A stretch of 64,000 bases of DNA from Cliona cf. orientalis (Eukaryota > Porifera > Demospongiae > Clionaida > Clionaidae), in contig OZ005694.1 of NCBI GenBank assembly GCA_963930775.1, positions 9,254,899 to 9,318,898 of the forward strand, in the 5' to 3' direction. The notes under the pieces were generated by a model. That model worked only from the letters and a program-made list of their open reading frames with translations, did no database searches and was not told the DNA's origin. Positions 15,301 to 32,345 of the stretch are shown in pieces. The position numbers were made by a program, and so were the translations under genes. Position 1 is the first letter of the stretch; every line of letters begins with the position of its first letter.

Positions 15301-18300
15301 ATATATAATTATTTTCATTTCCCCTTCCTAATTTACTATATTTGGCAATCTTGTCCCTCAAATATTTTTCTAGCTTGTCAGATGAAATTGCTTTAGTTTG
15401 CATACAAGGCTATTACACTGAGCTCCCTTTGAGCATGCACGGATTTTTGTGATGCTACGTATACAGATGCTCATCCATGGCTATTTATTACCCCGCATAT
15501 ATGTACAAGGGGGTGAAGTGATAAGTTTGTAACTCTTGTCATTATCTTTACTTTACTTACAAGAGGTAGATTGAAACAGAATCATTTTTTGTAATTGTAA
15601 CTTAATCTACCAAAGCTAATAACATGAAATTAAATACATACACTGCAGAGGAAGGCTGTTGCCGCAACTGTACTATAGCGCAGCTGCATAAAGTTTGTGG
15701 TATATATGTAGGATGCGGTTATGACTGTTAGATTCTTGATAACAAGTCACATGATATGACCCTTGATCACTGTTTTATCATTCCACACAGCCTCTATGGA
15801 AACAACTTTGATGGTGCTGGTGCTCAAGCTCTGGCGGAACGTCTCCCACATTGCACTAACCCACAAAACTTAAAGTAAGTTCAAGGGCTATAGCCACTGA
15901 TTCTACATGTACCTGACCTGGGCCTGCATGTGAATAGCATGTATGTACAAAGGATGAAATAGTTAATGTTAATGATCCATACAGTCACCAACTAGAATAG
16001 ATATCTGAGCAAGAAGTGATTTATTGATTGATAGTGAAGCCTGAGGCAAGTAGGCCACTAAGCTGTCCAGTTCAAGTACTATAGCCAATTTAATACTGAA
16101 CAAAGGAAAATTATCAGGTGTAACCACAGCTTGCATATAGAGTACTTTCCTTTAGCTGCTACCCCATGTCAATAATGTTGTTTTGTGGGACTCCAGGATC
16201 ATAAAATTAATCGTGATAATATTTGTTGTTTATATTCAAGTCTCAGGGATAAGAACATTGGTGATGCTGGTGCTCAGAGTTTGGCAGAAGGTCTCCAGTA
16301 TTACACTAACATTCAGAAATTAGAGTAAGCAATTGTGGATTTGTTCTGCCCTAGTTACAATGTATGTTTGCATAAGTGCATGCGAATATGGTGGATTTTT
16401 ACTTGAACTCTGTACTCAGAGGAATTTTGCTAGTATCTAGGATACCTCCCCCCCCCCCCCCCCCCCCCAATAAAAAAAATCCTACATATAACTGTGAGTT
16501 ACCCATGTATCAACTAATCAACTGATACTTGTTCATATACAGTCTCATGCGGAACAACATTGGTACTAATGGTGCTCAGGCCCTGGCAGAAGGTCTCCAG
16601 CATTGCAGTCACCTTCAAGAGTTAGAGTAAGCAACCTATCAACCAATAATACTTTTGCTGCTGCAGCATACTGTGTTTACCAGTTATCACTGTTTATTTA
16701 GAAGGGGGTGCAGGATTTTCCCCTAAGATTACATTTTAGCCCCCCCCCCCTCCTTAGAATCTTACTAATGCTAATTGAAGTGTTATCACAAGCAGTAAGG
16801 CTTCCTCATCGACTCTTAACGTTATTTTTGGTCTAACTGTAGTCTAAATAGATCGTAAATCACCTGTAGGGTGGGGTGGGGGCATGCTCCCAGACTCCCC
16901 TAGAGATAATGATCATGCATTATCTCCTTCCTACATCCTTCCCCCCCCCCCCCCCCCCCCCCCCCCCCAAAATGAAAATAAAATCACCATGAGTTGCCAA
17001 TGTATCAATTATTAATACTTGTTCAAATACAGCCTCACAAGTAACAGTATTGGTGATGCTGGTGCTCAAGCTCTGGCAGAAGGTCTCGAGCACTGCACTA
17101 ACCTTCAAACGCTGAAGTGAGTAATCCTGATCTATGTGCTAATAATTTTGTGTGTCGATCTGTGTACCAGTAGAGTAATTTACCGATCATCGGATATCGT
17201 CGAATCCCGGACATGCGGTTTTAGATGAGTTTGGCCGGAATCATAGTCATGGTAGGCCATATACTAAATGATTTCATGCTTCCTACAACTTTCTTTAGCT
17301 TACAAGTGGAGCTAGCCAGTAGTCATCCTCTATTTGCGTCCGATTCATCGAAAATGTTTGGGTGGAGTCCCACTGGTGGGCGTGGCTAAACACGATCGAA
17401 ATGGTGGACCGGAGTTAGCTGCTAGCGCATGTACCTGTAGCAGCGTTGACCGATTCTGATCATCACCAAGATAGAATATACAAGCATGTCCGAGATTTGA
17501 AGCGGAGGTCCGGTTTGTAAATTTCTAACACTGTATCTTTGAGCACAATTTGCACGCGTTGCAACAAAGATTGGGACATACGGTTTGCGTCATTCGTTAG
17601 CTGACTGGTAGCTCTATCTACTGAGTACTCTATCATTTAAAATCATTGTTGTATCCGAAAGTTATGGGTTGCTTTATAAAAACGGTCCGGATTTCGATGA
17701 TCTACTCTACTCTCTGTACTGTATATGGGAAAGCAATTCTCTTGATGATGTTGTGTGGTGGTGACACATGATGCATTGATGGATAAGCATTTAATTTATT
17801 CTATTTGGGCTTGAAACCTGGTTCTATTTGCATAGCATGGTTCACAAGTGCCACCAAGTGTATTTTATTGATTATACCTATCAATCACACCCCCTAAGAC
17901 CAATTTATATCCCCAGTGCACACAAATAATAATAGTGTAGTGTCCCGGGCAAGTGCCCATGCACCATATCCTGCCTTAAGATGACTATTTTTTTGTGGGT
18001 ACTAATGTTGGATATTCCTGCCGATTGGCCCAAAAAACACAAAAATTTGTACTCACTAATATTAGCTATATGCACTATAGAGCATTGGAATTTGTCGATC
18101 CTGTACCATTTTAGCATACAAATTGCAAAAATTGATACTCGCAAATGAATTTTAAGCTAAAATCGCAGATGGTGTTTGATCATGATATTGACATGTCATG
18201 CCACCCTCCCCACCCCCAGTAAATAAATCTGTATACTAATATAACCACGTATCAGCTAAAAAAAATTTTTATATACAGTCTCGAGGGAGACAGCATTGGT

Positions 18301-21300
18301 ATTGCTGGTGCTCAGGCTATTGCAGAAGGTCTCCAGCACTGCACTAACCTTCAAGAGCTCAAGTGAGTGATTATGTGCTTGCATAAGTGCATGCACATGG
18401 ATGTGATTGTTGCATGTTGCGTTTGATTTCTGGATTACAAATTATAATGTTGCTCACATGTACAGTCTCTGTGACAACAAAATTGAAGATGCTGGTGCTC
18501 AGTCTCTGGCAGAAGATCTCCAACATTGCACTAACCTTCAAAAGTTAAAGTAAATAATCACTCATTACATTTATTTTCTGTATTATTCTGTCTACTAGTA
18601 CTGTAATGTTTGTGCATGTATTATGGGAAAGCAATTCTGTTGATGATTAATCCTCAGCGCATGAGCCGGAGGGTTACGGTAGTTGTTTTATGTGTGTGTC
18701 CCTGTCTGTTATCAAGCTAGCTGCTACATACCTCATTTATACGTTGAAAATTAGGTGTCATTAGGCTTTCTATACTGATTTCAACATATGCATTATGTGG
18801 ATTGCATTGAAAACGCTTTATTCAGAAGTTTTGGCGACATTTGCTGGCCACTTTGCTTTTTGACCAGCTCATAATGGACGAAAAAGACAGCTGACTCATC
18901 ACTAGACTATCAACGATGCTTCTTGGCTTAAATTTTGTTGTTTTTTTTTTTGTACTTTCTTTGTGTGTAACAAAACTGCATGCTGATCAAGCATATATTA
19001 TGCACATGTGCCTGATCACACTGCGTATTACGTAATTGTATACAATCATAATTATATACATAAGTGCATGTGCATTCTTGTGGTTACTCTATATTCTTGA
19101 CAATAATATTATGGTGATAATTTGGGCTCTGTACGGTTTCAATCAAAGTGTATACTCTTAAGGTTATGGGATAGTATTCGATGTGCAATTTATAAATGAT
19201 TGCGCACGGGCACAATTCACGTATGTTTTAATACAGTTTAGTCCGAAACGCGAACGAACGTCGACCATTTCCAAATGTAGACAAGTCCAAACTTCTGCGT
19301 CAACGTTTGAAGACCAGAGACTCGAACGAACTGACTTTGCCGTCGTTCACGATAGTCCATCAATTGGAGCAGGGCAAAGTATAGCGCTTCTTCGAAAATT
19401 CTAAGATGGTGAATCATTAGACAAGGTTTTGTCCTGGAGGGCCGCCATTAAGCACGTCACATGGCAGCTGAGCAGTAAGTTTTTATGTTCGCTTTCTGTT
19501 CGTGTAACTCGACCGAGTTCAAATGCTATACTTGGCACTGTAGAGACTCGTAAGCTATCGTTTCGTTTGTATATCATTACATAGAGGCTGTTTACCTTGG
19601 CAAAAACTGACGCAGAAAATTGCAATACTTACCCGCGCTTGCAGACAGACAGTGGCAGGTTTGCTTTTCGTTTTTGTGGACTATCTGGCAGGCATCAGGA
19701 GAGCTACGTGCCTATGCCTTGACTGTGCAAAGAACGTGGACAAAAACTGGAATATAACTATCTCTAGTCTCGTGCCCAGCCCCCTTCATGCACGCGCGAG
19801 AAAGGGTCTGGTGAAAAGGGCCGCCCTACCGTGTCCCTCTGGAATGCAATAATTGTCGTTTTGGTGTGCGTTAAATAAGAAATAAACCATACCGTGCGCG
19901 CGCATAGCTATCTATAGCAATAGGTTGGGCGCATGCGTGCAATAGTCGATTACATTCCAATAGTCATGTGACTACGCTACTGCAATCTCATTGGCCACGT
20001 TCGATTTTCAACGTGGGGACACGGTAGTACGACCCTTTTCACCAGACCCTTTCTCGCGCGTGCATGAAGGGGGCTGGGCACGGGACTAAACTATCTCATT
20101 TATTATTCATGTGAACTTTGACCATGCGTGGGCAGAACACTATCCCGTAACTTTAATAGAGTTTATGTGCCCTCACATAGAATATGATCGATGGTCAAAG
20201 GCATGTGCTGTAGTTTTGATTCTGATGCAACCATTAGCCACATGAATCCTAGATCAAGAGTTGTGATTTTAAGTTTTATTTTTCACATACAGTATCAGAC
20301 TCAATGGTATTGGTGAAGCAGGTGCTCAAGCTCTGGCAAAATGTCTCCAACACTGCACTAACCTTCAAGAACTAAAGTAAGTAACCTGAATTGATACACC
20401 ACCTCCTGTATTAAATACCCCACACAGCCTATATAATAGTACTATGTTGTTAATCCATCCAAAAATTGCAAAATCTGGAGGTCTAGTATCTGAGTTACAA
20501 GCAGGGATAGGGATCACTCCCTTCGGCACCCACTTTGCATTTTCCATCACATTATTGCTACATACCCACATACCGTATGGCGGGTAGTTTTCGTGGGGTG
20601 CTAATTTTCGTTATTTTCGTGTTGACTTGGCAGTCACGAAATTTTCCCACCCACGAAAATTAATGCCTACGGTGATATGGTATTATGCGAGTCCATGATG
20701 GTGGCGTGGCCACAAACATCGTGGCAGTGAGGCCAACACTCTCCAGTGTTAGCAAGCAACAGTAGCCACTATCATCCAGCTGATAGTGTCTTCGACAAAT
20801 AACATTCTTCTATCTCATGCTATTTATCCAAGTCTCTGAAAGTATGGCTTAGTAGCTAACAAAGAAGATCGCCAGTGAGATCGAGCGCGTGTATCAATTA
20901 CATCATCGCTTGTGCAGCAGTGCCACGCCCCTGGACTGGTTACTGTCAAATATGTCACGAAATTTAAAATCGCGAAAATTAATTTTGAGGGCCTTTTCGG
21001 ACTTTCCATGAAAATTTACACCCACGAAAATTACCCACCATACGGTACATGCCACAACAGTGTGTTTTATTGATCATGCCTATCGATCAAGGGCTTATAT
21101 ACTCCCTCAGGAAAGAGAGTCATACCATCAGCTGATTGTGTGTACGTGCTGCTATACTATACGTACATGCCAAATTGCATACATGACATTGTGTGTAGGG
21201 AAATATCATTTAATAGAATTTGGAAGGGGTACCCCAGGTGGATATTCCCTTTAATATTAGATTTCATCCCAGCCCCCCTTTAAAGTCATACTTGTAGTAT

Positions 21301-24300
21301 TATCACAAGCAGTAAGGCTTCCTCATCGACTCGATTGATTAAAGTATTAAGATATAGCCTAAAATAGATTATAAATTGCAAATTTTCTGTAGGGGGTCAC
21401 ACTCCCAGACTCCCCTAGAGACAATTGCATCTGATCACCAGTCATGCCCAAAAAATATAACTCTGAGTTACCCACATACATGTATCAACAGTTATTAATA
21501 CTAATACTTGTTCATGTACAGTCTCTCGAGGAACAACATTGGTATTGCTGGTGCTCAGGCCCTGGCAAAAGGTCTCCAGGATTGCACTAACCTTCAAAAG
21601 CTAAAGTGAGTGATCTAATACTATGTATTAACACAAAATAGTTATAGTGCATGCACATGGTTGTGATATTAAATTTATATTTGAATTCTGGATTACAAAT
21701 CATACTGTTATTTACATGTACAGTCTCGGTGTGAACAAAATTGAAGATGCTGGTGGTCAAGCTCTGGCAGAAGGTCTCCAGCATTGTACTAACCTTCAAG
21801 TGCTAGAGTGAGTGATCTGTGGGTTAACACAGCATTGTTATAGTGCATGCACATGGAGTGGGTTGTGATTTTTACATTCGATATGTACTTAAAGTATGAA
21901 TATGCTTCTTTGCTCACCATAGACACAGTGGGTTTTATATGTATGCGCCTATTGGTAAGAAACTCCGTTTGATACAGTTGTATATGCTAAAATATCAGCA
22001 TAAAATTGACCACACCCACATTATTATGTGGATGATAAGGAACACTACAAACAGCGACCAGGAAACAGATGGGAGCTTCTGCTTGATACAAATAAACCAA
22101 GTGATGCATTATGACATTGTGTAGATCTAGGCTGTATACATGACTGTACATGACCAACTACAAGTAATAAGCCCGGAAAGAATGTATGCACCCAAATCAA
22201 AGTTATTGTACCGTCAAGAATATTATAATAGAGATTATACTATGATACTCTTGGTATACGTGATTTTTGCTGGATAAAGATTTCGCCAAGCCCAGCTATC
22301 TTGGTATTGCAGAAATATTTGGTGGAAAATAAATTTCACCAACGTGGTAAAGGTCGCCATAATATTCTCTATGCAATCTTTAACAAAAGGAAAAAAATTT
22401 TAGCGTGATAAAATTTTGGCCAATGAGAGCAGGTGGCGAAAATTTTCTCCTGGCGAATATTTCTACGTATACAGTATGTGTAATTCCTAAACAATCCTCA
22501 CCTTCAGTATTCTATTTTGTATTTAATTGAGTGCACCATAGCATGTCAATTATTGCGATAGCTTGTGTATGCTGACTCATGTATAATATATCACAGAATT
22601 AGCTAATTGCCCTAATTAGCTATCACATGCAGGGCTGTACCAATTGGTCTATCCATCTATAAAAATTACCAGATCTCGAGATATAGACATCTTAGTGAGT
22701 GGACGATATTATGAAGTTGAAAATGGTGGTGTGACCAACTTTGCTTCTAAGGTCATGGCTACACAGCTTTTTGATTGGCCACACCTTATAATGCTATTTC
22801 AACTGCACATGCTCAAGCTAGCTAGAAGGGCTATCAAAATCATAAAATGATCTGTGAGACAGGGCCACCATGCTGCATGTGTTCTAGAGAGCTCTGTATT
22901 GAGCCAGTACTGTATGATGATGATGACATTTGATTATTTGTTCTTCAGCTTACAGCAAAATGCACTGACTGACAGCAGTATTGGTTCTCTCAGTCAGCTC
23001 ATAAGAACAGCCAAACAACTTAACAACTTGGAGTGAGTTGATGATGCCTATTCAATCATATTACTGTACTTCTTCTAAAAATCCACCCCTTCTAATTCTA
23101 ATTATTCGGCAACCTTTACCAAATGATTGAAAATAGCCCTAATTTTCGGCAAAGGTTATTATAAATAGTATAGCTCCATCTTTAACTAAACTGTTCAATC
23201 TAAGTATCAAGGTTGGCAAACTACCGAGTTCCTGGAAACTTTCAAATATTGTACCAATTCCTAAAGGTGGCGATCCATCCTCTACTTCAAACTATCGTCC
23301 GATTTCACTGCTCTGCATTATTAGTAAATGCTTAGAAACACACATCTTCAACGTGATACTACAACATCTTCAATCAAGGGACTACTCTTTTACCAACCAG
23401 TGGGGATTCCAGGCCGGGAAGTCAACCTCACTTGCCTTGTTATCTACCATTCATGATTGGCATCTCCATCTTGAAAATTCCACGGAAGTATGTGCTACTT
23501 TTCTGGATCTACGCAAAGCTTTTGATTCTGTACCACATCGTCAATTAATGGAAGTTCTAAGTAATCTTGGACTACCTAGCAGTGTACTGAAGTGGCTAGT
23601 CTCATACCTTACAGATAGAAAGCAAAGGGTGGTTGTAAATGGGTGCACATCCCATGAAAGTGTCGTCCTCTCTGGTGTTCCCCAGGGTTCGGTTCTTGGA
23701 CCTCTCCTATTTCTGCTGTATATAAATTCTATTCAGGATCTGAAGCTCTCTGCTGGAACAAGGATGATGCTGTATGCAGATGATATTTTGTTATACAAAC
23801 CCATCCACTCCGTGACCGACTACCAACAATACCAGTCCGACATCAATACTGTGTCAATATGGCTCAAGCACCGACATTTGAGCATCAATCCAGTGAAATG
23901 CAAATACATGGTGGTGACACGCAAAAGATTCAGTCTCGTGCAAACTTTTCCTCCAATTCTTATTGAAAGTACACCCATTGATCAAGTCTCTGAAATGAAA
24001 TATCTCGGCGTCACGATCACATCTGATCTATCCTGGTCCAAACATATTAGCAAAATCTCTTCTAAAGCCAGGAAGGTCGCAGGCCTCGTCTACCGAAAAT
24101 TCTATAAACACTTGGCAAGTAGAAAAAAAAACAATATTTTAAATAATTAATTCAGGGGGGAATTGGGAGCACTTGGGGACATAATTTTTGCACGGGCACG
24201 CAGAATGGATTAAATCTAGAGATTTGACCTTTAGGAATTTTGATTCACGCCTTAGAATTGAAGTTACGGCCCTTTAAAGTTTTCCCATATGTTTGTATAG

Positions 24301-25345
24301 GGAAGCCATGTGTTTGCAATGTTTTCCGCCCACGCGCTACGTGAAAAACGGGGAATACCCGTGGTGTGCGTTATTTAGAAAATTTCTCAAAATTGGAGTA
24401 TAGGTTGTTTGCTTGCTTTGTATGGCTCTACTGTGCATCCTAGGTGTATTATGTGGTTTTCTGGACAATTTTTTTCTGCTTAGTGTGCACGCTAGCTTGA
24501 AAAAAAAAAAAAAAAAAAAATAACCTCTAAAATTCAGTAAGTACAGTGGACTCTCCGAATAACGGACACCTTGGTACATAGGCTTCTGTCCTTTATTCGG
24601 GGTATGTCCTTTATTGGGGTGTTTTACTTTAGTCACCCCCACTTCATCTAATATTAATTTTATAGCCAATAATTCATTAATTGTTATAAAGAAATTCATG
24701 ACGTATTCAAGTGACATTGTATGGCTAGCTACTTGCCATTTGAGCATGCAAGTAAAGCAGTGGCTGTTGTCATTACTATAGCTAGACAGAGTACTAGATG
24801 TATTGCTGTCTTATTATTAATTTTTTTGTACAGACTGTTAATAATGCCATGAACTGCATGTAAGAAGGTCGTGGGCGGGGTTAGCCACACCCACCGCCGT
24901 CCGTTAGTCGGAACGTTTTTTGTATAGTACTGTATTACTTCGTGCAAGCTGCTGTGTCCGTTATCCGGAATTCGGAGGTTGTCCGCTATTCAGGTGCTGC
25001 TACTGTATTAAACATATGGAGATATCGGTTGGTACATATAGCAGTGTCCGTTATTTGGTAGAGGTCCGTTATTGGGAGTGTCCGTTAATAGAGAGTCCAC
25101 TGTATTATGATTTTCATGCCAAAATTTTTAGAATAAATACATGCAGTATATACACATGACAGTCATATACAACCACTGAACTATGAACAGTACTAGTTGC
25201 CATACTTCACAGTGGCATGTTTTCTCACCACAGACTTTGGGGTCACTTGAACAATTTCACTGGTGATGGACGGAGAGCATTGAAAGCAGCAGCAGAGGAG
25301 AGAAACTCAAATCCTGACTTTGCCCAATTATATATCAGTGTATAA
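5994..25345 (+). CDS. NLR receptor gene 1: CARD-NACHT-LRR (gene-level entry)
   Basis: Intracellular pattern-recognition receptor of the NACHT-LRR family, predicted at about 1329 residues. Exons: CARD 5994/6001-6399 (ATG 6018); NACHT 8535-10485; LRR exons 11073-11153, 11233-11316, 13185-13274, 13335-13400, 13482-13526, 13601-13687, 14056-14139, 14883-14966, 15141-15224, 15791-15874, 16241-16324, 16543-16626, 17033-17116, 18279-18362, 18466-18549, 20293-20376, 21522-21605, 21724-21807, 22949-23032; terminal exon 25234-25345 (TAA 25343). All junction phases agree (phase 1 before NACHT, phase 2 throughout the LRRs) and the frame stays open to the stop, which strongly supports one gene. By family knowledge the CARD recruits signalling partners, NACHT binds ATP and oligomerises, and the LRRs sense ligand. 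A non-coding exon near 3604 probably precedes it. No 2A motif was found at this gene's N-terminus. Confidence 0.88.
6695..7358. mobile_element. 660-bp inverted-repeat element, ends TATGTGACCGGATCTGAGAA
   Basis: The left TATGTGACCGGATCTGAGAA is mirrored at the right by TTCTCAGATCCGGTCACATA. It sits in NLR 1 intron 2 just before a block (7366-7740) shared with NLR 2 intron sequence at 49252-49600, where this element is absent. A 71-codon open frame at 6839 inside it has no recognisable features. Confidence 0.8.
7366..7740. repeat. Paralogous intron block shared with 49252-49600
   Basis: TGTAGGTAAAGGTCGTCAGC through GGGTGGCTGAGTGCCTTCATA is found again in the corresponding NLR 2 intron with small changes. 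It marks conserved non-coding sequence from the NLR duplication rather than a gene. Confidence 0.8.
7861..7966. repeat. Perfect 28-bp inverted repeat (hairpin)
   Basis: The arms 7861-7888 and 7939-7966 are exact reverse complements (CTTTGTATGCAGTATAGAAG...CTCATC), separated by about 50 bp that contain a further GGGATTTGTG/CCCGAGGG-type partial repeat. It is probably the core of a foldback MITE. Confidence 0.85.
8311..8451. mobile_element. Small MITE with ACCATAGTGTCCC / GGGATACTATGGT ends
   Basis: A 141-bp element just upstream of the NACHT exon. The left TACCATAGTGTCCCGGGTAA is mirrored by GGGATACTATGGTA. Further copies or parts are at 11325-11494 and 17935-17970. Confidence 0.75.
8535..10485 (+). 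CDS. NLR 1 exon: NACHT NTPase domain
   Basis: A single 1951-nt exon (acceptor CATATAG|TTATCC, donor TTAAG|GTGATT). Walker A is GRPGCGKTT at 9104-9130, about residue 318. Walker B is VFALDGLDEY at 9332-9361, and the sensor-like IVIVASRPAAS is at about 9440. The NACHT-associated helical region follows (EIYTFLHLTFQEFLSA at about 10010-10060). The first LRR-like segment is ELAITSCNIGPEGLSALEKA at the 3' end. A basic stretch near the start (EKRPRL) could be a nuclear or linker signal. The exon is co-linear with 50574-52347; NLR 1 has about 60 extra residues (8623-8810) after the first 30 residues. Confidence 0.95.
10555..11040. repeat. About 480-bp dispersed repeat, second copy at 57838-58310
   Basis: TAGTCCGTGTCCTAACCTGG...GATTGTGACATCAAACATAC is present in two different LRR-region introns of NLR 1 and NLR 2 at about 90 percent identity by eye. 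It contains a palindromic CAGGCCTGCTCGGCAGGCC and GCGCATGCGCGC near the 3' side. Because the introns are not equivalent, it moved as a repeat. The family is unknown. Confidence 0.75.
11073..23032 (+). CDS. NLR 1 LRR exon array (19 exons)
   Basis: Ribonuclease-inhibitor-type leucine-rich repeats, one repeat per exon, every intron in phase 2. Most exons are exactly 84 nt, starting TCTC after ACAG and ending in CTAAA/TTAGA before GTRAGT. The consensus is N-x-IGDAGAQALAEGLQHCTNLQ-x-L. The first six exons (11073-13687; 81, 84, 90, 66, 45, 87 nt) are divergent and correspond one to one with 52412-54153 in NLR 2. The last LRR exon (22949-23032) is diverged (ALTDSSIGSLSQLIRTAKQ) and acts as a cap with the 25234-25345 terminal exon. 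Intron flanks are also repeated (GTATCAAC...ACTTGTTCA...ACAG), so whole exon-intron units were copied. Confidence 0.9.
11325..11494. mobile_element. MITE with CCATAGTGTCCC ends
   Basis: CCATAGTGTCCCAGGTAACC at the left is mirrored by CCCAGGATACTAGTATGG at the right. An inner inverted pair (CCCATGCATACTTTCC / CAGCATGCATGGGTGCTTACC) is also visible. It begins right after the donor of the 11233-11316 exon. Confidence 0.65.
11578..11773. mobile_element. MITE with TACCGTAAATCACGAATATT ends
   Basis: TACCGTAAATCACGAATATT at the left matches the inverted AATATTCACGATTTTTAGTACGGTA at the right with one small difference. It is immediately followed by another foldback element at 11782. Confidence 0.75.
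11782..12162. mobile_element. Foldback element with near-perfect 112-bp arms
   Basis: The arms 11782-11894 and 12051-12162 are almost exact reverse complements across about 112 bp, around a loop of about 156 bp. The near identity implies recent insertion or ongoing arm homogenisation. No coding potential is seen. Confidence 0.88.
14370..14811. mobile_element. Two adjacent MITEs between LRR exons
   Basis: 14370-14575 carries GTATGTGGAAAATTTCG-type and GGCGAAATATTCCATGTATAC ends and is related to 22253-22475. 14601-14811 is a copy of the 4643-4853 MITE (CTATAGCGGGAAATG ... TTTCCCACTATACGGTA). Confidence 0.65.
18647..19080. repeat. Dispersed repeat of the CCCTCGGCGCATGCGC family
   Basis: It starts ATCCTCAGCGCATGAGCCGG, then GAGGGTTACGGTAGTTG and a GT-rich stretch, AGCTAGCTGCTACATACCTC and GACTCATCACTAGACTATCAAC. 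Other copies are at about 39872-40560, 52761-53035 and 54205-55020. This copy preserves the uninterrupted site for the MITE inserted at 54567. Confidence 0.75.
19162..20155. mobile_element. MITE nested inside a larger inverted-repeat element
   Basis: The outer ends GGTTATGGGATAGT (19162) and ACTATCCCGTAAC (20138) are inverted. An inner element, about 19765-20089, has arms longer than 50 bp starting TAGTCTCGTGCCCAGCCCCC and is flanked by ACTATCTC on both sides (8-bp target duplication). The inner one is related to the 54567-54917 element. Confidence 0.8.
20571..21047. mobile_element. Non-autonomous derivative of the 44574-47571 transposon
   Basis: The left 50 bp (TACCGTATGGCGGGTAGTTT, GTGGGGTGCTAATTTTCG) match the right end of the 3-kb coding element read in reverse. 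Its right end (TCAAAATTAATTTTCG, GATGATGTAATT) matches the coding element's left end through and beyond the terminal repeat. It lacks both open reading frames, so it is an internal-deletion copy rather than an unrelated MITE. Confidence 0.8.
22253..22475. mobile_element. MITE with GTATACGTGATTTT / TTCTACGTATAC ends
   Basis: It shares the internal block TAGCGTGATAAAATTTTGGCC, AATGAGAGCAGGTGGCGAAA and TTTCTCCTGGCGAA with 14470-14570. It lies between the last two regular LRR exons and the cap exon of NLR 1. Confidence 0.65.
23165..24150 (+). mobile_element. Truncated non-LTR retrotransposon (LINE) reverse transcriptase
   Basis: One uninterrupted reading frame of about 320 codons encodes the reverse-transcriptase core. 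It contains GKLPSSWKLSNIVPIPKGG, NYRPISLLCIISKCLE, GFQAGKSTSLALL, DLRKAFDSVPH (palm aspartate), SGVPQGSVLGPLLFLLYIN and the catalytic MLYADDILLY, followed by the thumb region (KYLGVTITSDLSWSKHI). The endonuclease domain and the true 3' end are missing, so it is truncated at both ends. It sits in sense orientation in the last intron of NLR 1. The order of motifs is that of Jockey/CR1-type LINEs. The open frame suggests a young insertion. Confidence 0.93.
24544..25102. mobile_element. Tc1/mariner- or pogo-like MITE, CAGTGGACTCTC ends
   Basis: CAGTGGACTCTCCGAATAAC at the left is mirrored by TTAATAGAGAGTCCACTG at the right and flanked by TA on both sides. Inner repeats of TCCGTTATTNGG recur. It has no coding capacity. 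Confidence 0.85.
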
Positions 25346-25731
25346 TGCAAGTGTTTTTGCCAGATCAGTGCAATGAACCAAACTCTCCCACTAAAGTGAG
25401 TACAATAATCAGTCACATTTAGAGGGGGGGGGGTGCCCTGGGATTCCCCCCCCCCCCCTAGTGACCAGTTTCCCCCCCCCCCTAAAATATTGAGAAATTT
25501 TAGTATAATATATACTAAATAAACAAATACCAAGATTTAAATTAAGGTTAAAGAGTGATTCTTCGGTTTGACTGTTTGAAATATCTAATATCAAGTCTAT
25601 GATTTGGGAAAGTTAATCTACATGTGTATATGCACTAATTTTACATTTACTTAGTGGGTATGTATTTGTCAACCACAATCTATCAGCACTAATTTTTGAT
25701 CAAAATAGGCCTAAGATGCAACTCTTTATTC

Positions 25732-25765
<34 letters not shown>

Positions 25766-26315
25766 AACATATAGTTCCTCCCCCTAACAAAAAATCCTGT
25801 ATGAAACCCTGATAATTATTGAGGTCATGTGACACGGCATCTCATAGTCACTGTTGCTTTTGTCTTTCTATATCCTCAGGGGTTGATTACTGGGTCTCCA
25901 CTGATCGATGGGGCCAGGGAGATCATGTACGTGACTGCATGATGACCACACGTACTGGACTAGCTACTACAGTACATTGATCTAGCTACTGAGTCTACTG
26001 CAGAAGCTATGGCATAGCTGGTGCGGTGCTATGAAGTGGAATAATTATCTATTTCAGCTCTGTTTATGGGTTTAATATAGGCCAACCAGTATTATATATT
26101 GACCAGCCGTACTCGTACGATTGTAGACACAAACATCTCATGCTTTATCAGTTTTCATTTAAATGTTGTGGCTTTCTGTATCTACTATATGTTTTTATTT
26201 TCAAGGGAGCCGACGCAAAAACACTTGTATCTGCAATCATTGTGAACAAATGTGGTAACGGTCGTCATATTTAGCTGATCATAGTGTGCTTCAAATAGAA
26301 CAATTCTGGGTGAAC
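25346..26315. other. Intergenic region between NLR 1 and paraplegin copy 2
   Basis: No gene is seen. It holds poly-G/poly-C tracts (25428-25485 and a 30-bp G run at 25733-25763). It also holds a right half of the CAGGGTTTCATNNAGGATTT element family (about 25790-25815). Confidence 0.6.
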
Positions 26316-32018
<5,703 letters not shown>

Positions 32019-32345
32019 TAATAATTATACCGATACTCGTATGTTTGTATGTTCCCTCATCACTGCATCTATTGTGATGCATTTCAGCAAAAGATTATCA
32101 ATGAATAACACACTCTTGATCATAGCTACTGATCAGCCTACAAAAATAATAAAATGTGCACAATTCTATAACCGTGCACTATAACAGCTAAGAATGTTAT
32201 ATATACTACGCAACTACAGAGTCAGGTTCTCACTAAACTATTACTAGCTATAATGTCATTTCAGTTTTTCTTTAATAATAATTAATATAGTGTGGCAGAA
32301 TTAATCAAGCGGGCGTGAGAGGAGCTTCAGGATTGGGTTCGGGTT

